Below are positions 53,016 to 64,000 of a DNA stretch of 64,000 bases, one piece after another; within the stretch, counting starts at the first letter, position 1; every line of letters starts with the position of its first letter. The position numbers were made by a program, and so were the translations under genes. This stretch comes from Rhynchonema sp. JSB1_4. Its lineage: Eukaryota > Nematoda > Chromadorea > Monhysterida > Xyalidae. The stretch spans positions 31,156 through 95,155 of the forward strand of contig JASAMV010003182.1 of assembly GCA_030248065.1 (NCBI GenBank), written 5' to 3'. The notes under the pieces are model-generated. The model made no database searches and had not been told where the DNA came from. It was given only the letters and a program-made list of their open reading frames with translations.

Positions 53016-56000
53016 TGTAATTCCTATTATGCTAGTATATGTGCCGTACTATCCAGTTTGTCAGGAAGAGTTTATGAATCTCAGACGACCAAGTAATGGT
53101 TCATTAAATGAAAAAACTTGTTGGAATATTTGTGTCTAGGGGAGTGCACTCACCGAAGACGGTGAAACCTTTGTTTTTGTAGTAGGTTACTGATTCCATA
53201 TCGTTTTGCATTTGCACCGCCAAATCAAAGCAATTTTTGTCTCACATTTTAGCCACTCATTGTCAGCGCATGTACGTCGGTTCAGAAAAACCATGCTCTC
53301 AAACTGGTGCAATAAAATTTACGAATTAATTTTTTCCAAACGATTGCGTGAATATACATACTGTATACTGTATGTATGCTCTGCGACTATGTTTTCCGGT
53401 TTTGATTATCACAAACGGCAATCAATTTGCGTATTTAATGAATATTAATGTTGCATTTACGACCAAATCAAATTCTGGCCGCAAAAACAGGTGCGAAGGA
53501 ACAAAGCACGAAATTGCTGCCACCCACCACTGATGCTCAACGTGCAAAACCAACTGATTAAGAACTTGTCTGTGGGCAACTTTTTCTGATCCAGTGATTG
53601 ATGACGATTTGCACTCAATTTAATAAAACATTTATACCTGCTCGCAATAAATGTCAAGTTTGCGAGAATAGCAGCCCAACGAGGTGTTTGAAAAGCGTGT
53701 TCTTGTTTTGCACTTCGCTGTGGAATTGCTTCATCGGCATGAACGTTTAACGGCTGATCGGTTAACAACGACAGTTGCATCTCATGTGTCATTGATGAAG
53801 CGGCACAGAAAAATGCAGCTGCTTTTTTTAGCTTCTTGCATACATTTGCTACAGTGCGTCCATACTAACCAATCAGACCAACGACACATGCAGACGAAGG
53901 TGAACTTACAGGATCGTACAAAGCAGCAGGAGCACCCGAACGCAAACCAAACTCACTTATCGGTTTAGTCATACTGGTCCCTTTTGGTGCATACAAGTGC
54001 CATGGTTATACATATTCTGCGTGCCACATGGTTGTGAGACATCGTCGCTGTTTGTGACATGGTTGCGCGTTGTGTGAATTACAGCATATCCAGCTGTTAG
54101 GGAAAGCTGGAAGCCTAAGCCGAAGCCGAAGCGTAGGCATAAGCCTAAGCCTAAGCCCAATTATAAGCCTAAGCCGATGCTTTAGCCTAAACCTAAGCTA
54201 GTTGAAAATACGCGCGACCAAATCAAAACGTGCGACTATGTCCCCGGACCTGCCACATGCTCACAGCGGTACAGTATGGAGCAAAAATGCCAGAGACACG
54301 TCGGTTTTTTTATCCGTCTTTGAACGAGGCTCGACTCGTTACGGACCAGCGGTGGTGAATAAATGTTCTTTTCGGCAACAATTTGCTCGCTGTGATATTG
54401 ATACTACATAAACTAAACTGTCACCATTTTTATCCAAGAATGAGTGAATAATGTAGCTTGTTTCACTTCAAGACTTTGTTTGGCACACTTTGATGGAACA
54501 GTAATTTGGTTGTCGTACAATAAAAACGATGAGGAGTGTACGCCGCTTCCGCTGGGAATCGGGAGGGTGCGATGGCACCTTCTGCAAAGTGCGCTGCTGC
54601 TGGGTGAAAAATGGCGAATCAAACCATGGGTGCGTTCATGTAGTGACACGCTCAAGAAGAAACAATTTTTTTTGTTACAGTATGGTTTTCTTCGACGTAT
54701 ACTTTGCTTTGGTCATCGTTTTTCACCCAGCAGGGCATTGCATGCGATTCACGCATTAGGCTGCTCCGCACAGTGGTTCTTCTGTCGCTTATCGTCTGTT
54801 AAAGCTGTTGTGCGGGCATGAGAAGGCCAGCAACCGTTTTGCCTGCGAAAGTGCGGGCGCATTTTTCGTGCTTGGGCACGCTGATGATGATCAAATTACG
54901 GCGAAGCAGACTGTGTCTCAGTTGCACAATTGACATGATGCGCTGGCACACCACGCGCTAGCCAATGCCAGTGAAACTGTATCATGCGCCCAGCCCAGCC
55001 CTGTTTGCCGACAAACCGAACATTTATAAAAGTAAAACCGATGAGCTGCATTGGCGTCTGACAGCATAAATTATTCATGTGCATCATTACTCTCTGAGGG
55101 CACTGTCGGCCCGACTTTGCGTGAACACGTTTCGTTCAGATGAAATCATGCGGTCGCGGTTGTCTTTTCGACAGATTCAAGCAAACTGCGGGCATTATCC
55201 TCCATTACCTCTAGCTAACTTCACTAATCATTTCGGCGCTGCCCTGATCCGTTATTGCAGCATTTCGATTTTCGGAGAATAGCATGAGTGACATTGTCAA
55301 TAGCTCCAATAAATCTTGTTCGAGCAGGATTCCCATTGCTAGGAGCGAACGGAAAACGCCGTCCCTGGCTCAGCGAGGGAAATAATATTTGAAAATTGTC
55401 AATTTGTGTGCGAGACATAATATCTGGTGTGACACAGTCGTTACGTTAGAAAACCAAAATTATGCTGAGAGTCCCCAACCGCTAAGCTGACTGAGAAATC
55501 AACACACTGCTTCCATTATGTGCCCTGGATGACTTACAGTACCTTGTATTTTGCCTTCAATGCTGTCAGCTATTTTTTGTGGCTGAGAACATTTCCGCTT
55601 AATCGGAACATTTCCGATAAGTCTCCCCAGGTTAGGAAACAGAAACGAATGTTTCGGCCTTCCTATAGTTGCTTGCTTTCCTGGGAATATGCCAAAGGCA
55701 ATGTTTTGTTCTGTGGCAATGTGGTAACTGCTAATCTGATTATATGCGTGACTGGCGCTGCAAACTTTGTTAACGCCATTTTTTGACGGATGTCACAACT
55801 GTTTTTTGCATTCGGTGCACCTGTGCCCCCACCCAACCCAATAGCAAGGTTGTCTCACTGGCTTGCCAACTTCAAAATGTTGTACGAATTCGCTCAAACA
55901 TCAACAATAATGTCGGTGGCCTGGGCTGCCTTATGCACCGAACCTCTAAAATGTCCTTGTCTTGTGCCGGTTAACGATGTTGAGTTTTTATTTTTACACA

Positions 56001-56037
56001 GGCGAATTCAATATTCCAGACAAATGTGTGCCAAATA
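53016..56037. other. 3-kb intergenic stretch, no confident gene
   Basis: Holds the telomere-like tract at 54111-54199 and a weak short inverted repeat (CTGCTGGGTGAAAAA, near 54597 and 54725). A frame at 53814 begins with a signal-peptide-like MQLLFLASCIHLLQC but has no supporting exon structure. Confidence 0.4.
54111..54199. repeat. degenerate telomere-type repeats (GCCTAA/TTAGGC)
   Basis: AAGCCTAAGC, CATAAGCCTAAGCCTAAGCCC and TAAGCCTAAGC units, with decayed neighbours, make about 90 bp of GCCTAA-like repeat. TTAGGC is the telomere repeat of most nematodes. Weaker AGCC-rich tracts lie at 50632-50690 and 56311-56490. Confidence 0.65.
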
Positions 56038-58790
56038 ATGGAGCCTCAACGATCCAACGGTGCACCAGCGGAAATTAGCTTCTCATTGGACACACGAGGG
56101 CAGGCATCAGGTGTGGCCAAAGCTGGGCCTGAACAGAAGGAAGTTACAACAGACGACCGTGACAACATTGCATACAGACTCTGGCCGACTTTTTGGCTAT
56201 TGAAAGTTAGTGCTCATTTTTGGAAGTTGATCAGGTGAAACTATAGTCAGACACTTTCGACATGTCCTGCCCTATACACATAGTGCACATTATGTGACAA
56301 AGAGTTTCATCCATTAGCCCAAAGCTGAGCTGAAGTGAGCCCATAACCGCGCCTGACCTAAAGTTTGTCCAGAACAATTAAATAATCCCCACCCGTGACC
56401 TAAAGATGTGACCTCAGGATTATTTAGCCACGAATTAAGCCAAAACTAAACCAATGTGAATCCTCGAGTAGCCTAAGGACTTAGCCACAATTGCACACCT
56501 GTAACAACAAGCATAAAACATGACGGTTGTTGGAGCGCTCATGTTGTAATGCATACAGCATCATAACCTACTGTACATGGCGACTCGAAGGACACGAATG
56601 TCAAAAAAAGACCAAGAGACTTATTTTTGTCTCTGTCAAGACGTGTCCACAAGTTATCATCAAATGGCAACTTAGTCTTGTGTCCAGATTCAATCAAGTT
56701 TACCTTCAGTTCTGCGGTTATCTGCCGTGCACTCGTGAGTCCCTAGTTACGCCAAAGGCGCGCCTCGTCCATCCAGCCTTGTTGTTATGGCAAATCATAT
56801 TAGTTGGATTCTTCATCTACATCACCGGCATGAACACGGACACAGGTGACGTTTTGTTGGTCAAGCCTGATTACCACACAAAAAAACCTCGGATAAGTCT
56901 CAATTGTGGCCCTGACTTGGAAATCTTCAAAGCCCTGCCACCAACCAACAAACAACGACGACCCTTTGCAGTCCTGAAATACTCGAACTTGTTCGGTGCC
57001 ATGCATCCGCAAACGGTGTGCAGCGCGATCACGGCACTCAAACCGGTGATAGCGGCGATGTACGTCATTCTGATGACCGCGATGGTCGTCGAACACGCTA
57101 AACTGGTCCAATACGTACACAAGGTTGCAAGTGTTTCTTCTTGCGGTGGGCAGGAAAAAATCCAAGGTTCTGGTCGTCGATTCAGGCTTGAAACACTAAA
57201 GTCGGTGCCCAAATTTGCAGGTTGACAGCGCGTTCACCGCCCACTACCACATGCCATTCCACGCTGGATCGGTGAACTGCGTCATGTTCGTCTACTTCGT
57301 CTCTATCTACCTGTTCATGCTACTTTACCGATTTTACAACAACCCATCGGTAAATTTGGTCAAGCTCTGGTTCGGCCTGCTTGCTCACCTCACCGTTCCC
57401 ATGCTGGCCGTGTGGACACTCTTGCCGATCTTGTATTTCGAACGCATCAACCACATGATCAGGTATGATTGGTGTTTTGCATTTTTTTATTATGTATTTG
57501 GTGCCAAGAAATGTTTTAATTGGTTCTTTCCCTGACCCTCCAATGTACAGTTAACACAACCTCCGGGTCACCCTTGCAAAGCGATACCTTAACAAGCACC
57601 TTTTGGCGATTGAACCTGCACAATCTAGTGTCGGCCTGAAATCGCCGTGTACAGCCATGATAGTAGAATCAATAGCTGATATTTCACCTTGCTTACATAC
57701 TTTGTCCAGCATCCTCAGGTGCTACGCCAATCGTCTGATAGAACATTTGCGGTTGCAAAGGCGGAAACGATTATTGAACTGGAAACAGCTGAACGACGAT
57801 TACATGCTGCTGGCCAAGTTGACAAGACACTGTAGCGTGTTTTTTGCGTTTGTTCTTTTTGTTTTTTACAATCACGAAACCGGTGCAGAAATCTCAATCC
57901 AAAATACTAACCAGAACTAATTTGCTTTTCCAGACCCGTTCTACTGTTCTCATTTCTGTGGACGCTAGTCACCGTCACTCTCACAATCTACTACGTCACG
58001 CAGACCAATTTGAAATTCCCGCCCCCGCTTCCCGAGTTCTTCCCCGAAAAAGGTGTGTGTTCTTTCTTTACGTTTTGAGAAGGAAATCTTTATCTGTTGT
58101 TTTTACAACCAACTGGTCACCAAACTCCAATTTTATCCGACACGCAGCCAGAGCGGCGTGGTTCTACAGTGTCTGGACGAATACGTTCTATGCGGCCGTT
58201 CAGGTGATATTCGCGATCCTCAGCCTGTTGATCGTCTGCGTTAGTGGTGCTTCGACCAATGAAAAGGTACTCTTGAGAAAGTAATATCTTGCTTTTTGGA
58301 CCTGTGTTATTTGAACTTCCATATTATCACCTTCAGCTGCGCGAGGTTATGAAACACATTTTCCAACACCTTGCAAATTGCGATGACACCACCGATCAGA
58401 CCTATGTATGTGAGAGATCTTGAGGGTTTTTTAATTGAAAGTTTTTCAAATGATTTAGGCTATCAAACAGACTATGAAGCGCACACATTATTTCAGGCAT
58501 CGTGCATTCTGATCAAAGGAGCCGCTCAACATTACTGGGGATCGCACGTCTGGAAAGGAACCTTTCATTTAGAGCGTAACATGTTCTTTAAGGTACGTTT
58601 CGTGAAAGAAAGAATGCAAATGGATGTCAAAGGATGACAATCTTCATTTCAGCTGGTCAGCACAATTGTGGCGTACGCATTTTTGATGCTAAAAGTAATT
58701 CGTCCCGAGCACGAGCGCATGTCACAAACCCTGTCCGGCACGGCTATGACCTTGGACATAACTGCTGATAATGACACTTGGATTACCTAA
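56038..58790 (+). CDS. seven-helix gustatory-receptor-like protein (LITE-1/GUR type)
   Basis: Predicted plasma-membrane receptor of the 7tm_7 superfamily, whose nematode members include light- and taste-type receptors. Eight exons (56038-56205, 56710-57123, 57221-57462, 57934-58052, 58148-58266, 58337-58405, 58497-58592, 58653-58790) close in phase to 454 residues, the family size. Seven hydrophobic segments are visible: ALLLWQIILVGFFIYI, VIAAMYVILMTAMVV, VMFVYFVSIYLFMLL, LWFGLLAHLTVPMLAVWTLL, VLLFSFLWTLVTVTLTIYY, FYAAVQVIFAILSLLIVCVS, LVSTIVAYAFLMLKV. The last, with the preceding GTFHLERNMFFK, matches the conserved end of gustatory receptors, and the cytosolic N-terminus is charged. The start is the ATG beginning MEPQRSNGAPAE. 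Assignment rests on topology and the C-terminal signature, so a different seven-helix family is possible. Ligand or stimulus cannot be told. Confidence 0.72.
56311..56490. repeat. AGCC/CCTAA-rich degenerate tract in intron 1 of the receptor gene
   Basis: Scattered AGCCC, GACCTAA, AGCCTAAG and TTAGCC units over 180 bp, possibly decayed telomere-type sequence. Too diverged to be sure. Confidence 0.3.
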
Positions 58791-59733
58791 AGATTTCAAT
58801 TCTAACTTTTATAAAGTCTTCGATTATTTGACTCAGCGGTAATAAGACTTTGGAATTACTCAGAAGAGACAAACCAAAACCGCCCTCACATTATACATAC
58901 GTTTAAAAGTCTAAAACAAGAATACTGCAGCTCGTGACCACAACCTTATTCATCAACATCATTTGTAGACCAGTTCGATGCCAACAGCCACGAAAAGGTG
59001 GGATAGACTTTGTAAATCAGATACTCGAAAATCCACATTTCACTCGGCGTCGCGTAATGGAACGATATCACGTCGTCCGAACAGCAGTCGTGCGGCTGAA
59101 AGAATTTCGATCACTTTGGTCCATGTCACGCACGTTGTGTACATTCTGCGGCTCAATTCTTGATATACATAACAATGTGTGTACCAGACCAAGCCATTTT
59201 TTCATTAGCTTGTGACCATGTCAGATAGAACAGTCTCGTTCGTTTTCGATCAGAATATTGTTTCGATACGGTTCACAGCTCACAAACGACCCAGAGGTTT
59301 TGGTTTTGGTGACATCGCCCTCGCGCACTCCCTGCTTACAGTAAACGTCGAGTGTTTCCACGTGAGTCGTGGCAGCTGTGCCTCTTGTTCGCAAGGCATA
59401 CGCGTGTGACACACACGACCACGAGTATTGGATTTTTTGGGTGATAAATTGCTAACCTGCTTTGCGCTCACTCGCATGCAATCAAATTTATGCACTACTA
59501 ATAAATAGGGTTGGTGAACTTTAGCGCTTACAGCATTCATAATGACCAACGAAAACGCTGTGAAAGAGAGTACACATCGTCGTCACGATTGCGTGTTTGA
59601 CGTCATGTCCATCACTAAATGAACGTCGGGAACAAACGGTGTGCATTACGAAAAGGGTTCGATGTCGGCGAAGTGATGTACAGTTTGCTCTTTTGCTTGC
59701 CCTTATTTCGATGTGTTTTCGGCCTTGCAAAAA
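58791..59733. other. intergenic, no gene seen
   Basis: 943 bp between the receptor stop and the first F-box gene. No AATAAA close to the receptor stop and no exon recognised. Confidence 0.4.
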
Positions 59734-61205
59734 ATGGGTAACAACTATGAAACATCAGCTTTGACTCCTCTCTTCTCACGCATTGTGGGCATTGAAGATA
59801 AGATGAAATGTCGGCTTGTGTGTAGGGCCTGGCGGGATATGGTTGACTCTGTCGCTGCTTGGGATCATGTTCGAAAAATTCTAATTTCTGACATTGGCTT
59901 CCGGAATGGGCGTTCGGTTGGTTTTGTCTGCTTTTTGCAGTTTCTATGCGTTTACAGAAGCGGTTGTGAAGAGAAGTTCCTTTTTTAACAGGGTCACGCT
60001 AACCTCCACGTGCCCAGGAGTGGTCATCTACTGGTTGTCAAAGCTCTATTGCCTTCGTGTCGCATGTCAGACAGCTATGCCGTGATGTTCAAACGACTGG
60101 CCATACCAATTATCTCTGTTGGGGGCTTTTAATCGTGTGAAAACATTATTTTTTAACCTTTGCATGCTCTTCAGCGGTGCACACGAGCAACCTGTGTCCT
60201 GCTCTCACTACAAAGCGTTCATGAACCGGATCCAGCCAGTGTTGACCTACTGGTCAGATGTTTCAACGAGCTAATATGTGTCAGACCACTGTCCAGCTTA
60301 CACATTAGTAGGTTCTTTTGGTTCGGCATTTGCAGTTTCAACCTTGTTTAGCCGGTCATCCGGCACTGGCCTGTGTTGCAAGCGCGATTAACGGCTCCAG
60401 ACCAGACACCGATCACAAAGTCTGATACCGACTACATTACATACCAAAGTCTTGATGAACATTGTTGTTTCAGCCGCTAAACTTATGCCTCCTGAAGTTC
60501 TCAACGAAGCGATCGTTCCGTCTCTCGCGCCAGTGCGTCGGCTCGAGGTCAACGTGCAGCACACAACGCGATTTTTCAAAATTTTGGCTCAAAATCCACC
60601 CGTGCGCCTTCAATCGCTCAAAATGTGCAAAAGCGGCTACGATGATGCCGATTGTGACTTTGAGCCGCACATGTGTCAGTTTCTATCATCACTGACTTCA
60701 GCAACACTGGAAGCATTCAACTATCCGATCCCGATCGGAGTGTTGTTGAGCGTCGATCGAGCGATATTCGATCACTTAACATCAAGCTAATCCATCGAGT
60801 TATTCAACAACCAAATTGAATGCGATTTCATTCCATTTGCTCATGCAGCGATTGGCCAGTTGCGAACGGCTTTACAAAACAACAATCACAAGCGACTACG
60901 ATCATGACGGAGATTTACCATTAGAAATGTCGACCAAAGATTTTGTCTCCGCAATTCGTGAATACTGTAGTTCGCCAACACAAAGGGTTCTGGTTTTGAA
61001 CCTGATGATCGATAGTCCTAGCTCGGGTCAGTCAGATGTGGATGAGGTTGAAGTGATTTTCTCACATTCCTTTGCTCAGACTATCAAGACCGAAGTACGC
61101 TCACAGATTGGCATTGTAAAAGGTTTCAAGAGTTCGTTTCACGGCATCAGCTTCTCTGTCGACAACTGTAGCGTGATGATAGGTAAACGCGAGAGATTTT
61201 CATAA
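59734..61205 (+). CDS. F-box protein 1, possibly N-myristoylated
   Basis: Predicted substrate adaptor of an SCF ubiquitin ligase. Five exons (59734-59916, 59992-60117, 60175-60307, 60474-60751, 60849-61205) give 358 residues in phase. The F-box lies at the extreme N-terminus: LTPLFSRIVGIEDKMKCRLVC then RAWRDMVDSVAAWDHV (residues 10-46). No WD40 or canonical leucine-rich repeat is clear in the rest, though phrases such as PVRLQSLKMCKS and TQRVLVLNLMIDS recall irregular leucine-rich repeats. The protein starts MGNNYETS, with Gly at position 2 and a small residue further on, a possible N-myristoylation signal. The junction 60751/60849 is the weakest. The last exon may be cut at a GTAAAC at 61183. 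A 384-bp gap separates it from the second F-box gene. Confidence 0.75.
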
Positions 61206-61589
61206 CCGACTTTGTACCTGACATCATTTCTGTATGACGTGCACAGCCACATAATGCTCACGTGTTTACCAGTGTCATTGGAATAAAAAAACTGTTGGAT
61301 TTTGGGTCATAAAGTGCTGACCTGCTTAATTTATGAGTACTCATAACTGTAAGTGCAGCTGAGCTCTGGTGAACCATACGACCAATAATTCACTGCCGGT
61401 TGCTAACGGAGCATCGAGCTAAACATTATCGTCCCGTTTTGGACCCTGACGTCTTGACTGAGAACATCCAAAACTCCCATGGAAACAGGCGACATTGCAA
61501 AAAAACAACTCATCCCGAAACGTTATCGACTCTGTTTCCCTGTATCTTCTTTCGACCAGTTTGTCCAGTAACCGGTCTATCGCACACAA

Positions 61590-63722
61590 ATGGGTAATCA
61601 TTGCTGTTCCTCAAGTGGACCACGGACTGACATCGTTCCCCCACCAGCAGCGCAGGTTGACTAACCAGGCGGTTTTATCGTTAACCTGAGTTACATTGAA
61701 CTCATTTTACATGCACATTTGTCGCGTTTGTTTCCAAAAGCGGATCACCGACATACAGCCTGCAAACATTCATCCAAATGGTACACAGGTTCCAATGACT
61801 GAGATGGGCGAACAAGGTGCATTAAGAGCTGCGAAGACGAATGACAACGATGCCGGAGTTCAGCAACAATCGGTTTGTGTCCGAATGATTGTCGTGTGAA
61901 CAACGCTAATGTCATACAAGAATGGACATCTGAATATGTGCTCTTCATTAATTGCAATGGCGATAAAAGTGGGCTTCGACCAAGCAAACTGATACACCAG
62001 GGCTCAATACAGTATTACAGGTACTATGTGTGTACAGTATCTATAATGTTGCTTCACTTCAGATGCTGCTGTGTTTACCATCGGAACTGCTCGACCGCAT
62101 TTTTTCTCACTTCATCAACGACAGCGTGACGCAGTACAGCCTGATACGCGTCTGTCGACGTTTCGCAGCGCAATTGTGCAAATCGGTCAGCTGGCTCGGA
62201 CTCGGCAAGTACGAAGAAGGGTTGAAAGCGGATCACACACCGTTTGATCTGGTGAATAACGACAACGTTGTGTGTCTGTGTGTACCGCTGTTTTTCAAGT
62301 CAACATCCAATGACGTCAGAGAAGCACAGATGGACTGCTTCAGGCGTGAAGTGCTTCCCATGATGGACGAATTCTGCAAAAACGTGCGTTCACTTTCTGC
62401 CATCTAAGTTGACACCAACGTAAAAGAAACCTGTTTCCAATTCATGATTTCAGGTTGCCGGGATTCGTGTGGCCATTGATCTTGGTGAAGGTGCCACCGA
62501 CTACATTCGCACATTGACTGAACACATCAAACGCAACGAGGCGCGCAGCTTTTCCTCGAGCCTTCAGCTTCTCAGTCTGGTCATCGTGAGTGAAAGTGGC
62601 AATGGGGATGATCTCGATGATGACAATAGAGTTGAATTGACCAAGCGTCAAAGAAATGACCTGAGCAAGGCGTTTAATGCCGACTGCACAGTGTTGCGGG
62701 CGTTCATGGACGCTCTTGATCATGTGCCGAAGATAAACCTGACGATCATCAGTGGCAACAATCACATGAAAGCTCTGAATCCACCAGCAGCGATGTTGGC
62801 GTCTGTTTTCCGTTCGCACACGCACAAACTGAATCTGTTCGATTACCGACATCGAGCAACCAAATATGACGGACAGCTGCACGCCTGTCTGCACGCTCTT
62901 GCCACACAGCCGCCAGTAACCTTGCAACAGCTGGTGATCCCTCTGGTGCACACTGGTGATCGCCGAGAGGAGCAGGTGGTCCGGCAGCTATTGAAAGCAA
63001 CGAACTGCACAAGGCTGGCCGCACTGAGTTTGTCGCTTATCGCGTTTGAAGACATGGATCTGCTGTCCCTGGATGATGATGATGATGCCAATTCTGAGCT
63101 GCCTGCGCCGTTGCAACTGCTGCTGAAGGATCACCATTGCATGCGTCAACTGGCGACGCTCCAGATGCTGCACATCAATCACCAACGTTACGGCAAGCTG
63201 AATCAGGCAGCACTGTGCGAAGCTCTTGCAAAGCACCTGCCGGTTCTCAAATTACTTGTGATCACAAATGATCCGATGCGGGACACAATGCGCATCACCT
63301 ATTGCGACCACGGAATGGATTGTGTGGCGCGGGCAGCACGCGCCTTCTATCGGTCGGGCCCAAATCCTCAACCCGTGCAGCTCGTGTTTCCGTACATCGA
63401 ATTGTTGCCCGCCGGTGATGATCAAAACAGTATTCAGAACATATCCAACTTCGAACCCACGGATATCGAGCCGTTCAAACGCGCATTTGGCGAATCATTG
63501 CGTTCAATCGAGATCCAACTGGTGGAGCGTACGGTTGTGGCCGACTGGCTAGATCAACAAGGAATTGGTACCGAATTCTACAAAGGAGTGCGTGTCATGA
63601 CAATTCTAGCTGGGCAGCAAATGATCATCGTGTGGACATCACCCCTGAGCCCGGTGAACCCCAGGCGGCCATCTACACCTGCTGGCAATAGCGATTCGCA
63701 GCCGTCTGGCTCTAATGGCTAA
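61590..63722 (+). CDS. F-box protein 2, predicted N-myristoylated and palmitoylated
   Basis: Predicted SCF ubiquitin-ligase adaptor. Four exons (61590-61655, 61741-61872, 62063-62383, 62454-63722), all phase 0, give 595 residues. The N-terminus MGNHCCSSSG is a textbook-like myristoylation signal (Gly2) with two adjacent cysteines for palmitoylation, so the protein may sit on membranes. The F-box (residues 67-110) reads MLLCLPSELLDRIFSHFIN then YSLIRVCRRFAAQLCKSVSW. The large last exon encodes a leucine-rich, irregular C-terminal region (SLQLLSLVIVSE, KINLTIISGN, LAALSLSLIAF, LATLQMLHIN, LLVITN), probably the substrate-binding part, ending in a Ser/Pro-rich tail. It is a tandem relative of the gene at 59734. 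An AATAAA follows the stop by about 50 nt. Confidence 0.85.
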
Positions 63723-63773
63723 CGTGGTTGGATTGACCTCGGAACAAATTCGGAGTGAATCACGTGATGATAG

Positions 63774-63779
63774 AATAAA
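63774..63779 (+). promoter_or_regulatory. polyadenylation signal AATAAA
   Basis: AATAAA 52 nt after the stop of F-box gene 2, the expected distance for its cleavage signal. The remaining bases to 64000 show nothing further. Confidence 0.6.
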
Positions 63780-64000
63780 TTCTGGAGGTCCATTTAAGCC
63801 TACCTGGAAGCTTCAATGGTTTCCAACACGTCTTTGCTTTAAAATTGACTAAACTTTTCTGCACTTATTTGTGTTTATGGCAAATCTTCTGCGAGTTAAC
63901 ATAATATATTGCCGTTCAACGTTTGAATCCCAATTAAGGATGCAAGGCAAACTTGTTGTTCGAATTGCTCAAACTCAATGTCACACACGCAGTCAGAGGA

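Noticed and set aside
53684..53968. Possible secreted peptide starting at 53814
   Set aside because: The signal-like start is not followed by a processed or conserved region, and splice signals are ambiguous.
54529..54759. Knottin-like cysteine-rich frame
   Set aside because: No signal peptide or exon structure and overlapping frames are equally open.

Overview
The window looks like nematode genomic DNA. Exons are short, introns mostly end in the nematode-type acceptor TTTCAG, two genes encode MSP-domain proteins of the sperm-specific (SSP) type, there is a cluster of insulin-like peptide genes and a LITE-1/GUR-like seven-helix receptor, and degenerate TTAGGC telomere-type repeats occur internally. 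The species cannot be named from the sequence. Exon models below come from reading splice signals and checking reading phase by hand. Most close without a phase conflict, but none has transcript support.

Layout. 0-5.2 kb (-): receptor guanylyl cyclase, all of the extracellular region, the membrane helix and the juxtamembrane start; the kinase-homology and cyclase domains lie off the left edge. 6.2-8.0 kb (-): two tandem MSP-domain paralogues, the downstream one with a 1-nt frameshift. 8.7-16.1 kb (+): a 15-exon gene joining a protein kinase domain to a long helical region and a C-terminal membrane anchor, an architecture I do not recognise. 16.9-17.6 kb (+): an uncertain small gene. 18.0-20.1 kb (-): a sarcosine/pipecolate oxidase-like flavoenzyme. 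20.5-26.3 kb (-): a calmodulin-like gene whose 4.2-kb third intron carries a four-level nest of mobile elements. 29.2-31.6 kb (+): a protein with two divergent HMG boxes. 31.9-33.8 kb: a 155-bp tandem repeat and a near-perfect palindrome. 34.3-37.2 kb (-): three insulin-like peptide genes. 39.2-48.8 kb (-): three paralogues of a 10-cysteine secreted protein of unknown function, separated by repeat-rich DNA. 48.8-56.0 kb: no confident gene. 56.0-58.8 kb (+): seven-helix gustatory-receptor-like protein. 59.7-63.7 kb (+): two F-box proteins, both starting with a possible N-myristoylation signal.

The genes do not form one pathway. The local clusters (MSP-domain pair, insulin-like trio, cysteine-rich trio, F-box pair) look like tandem duplications. 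Many introns and gaps carry non-autonomous DNA transposons with readable terminal inverted repeats and, in several cases, target-site duplications.
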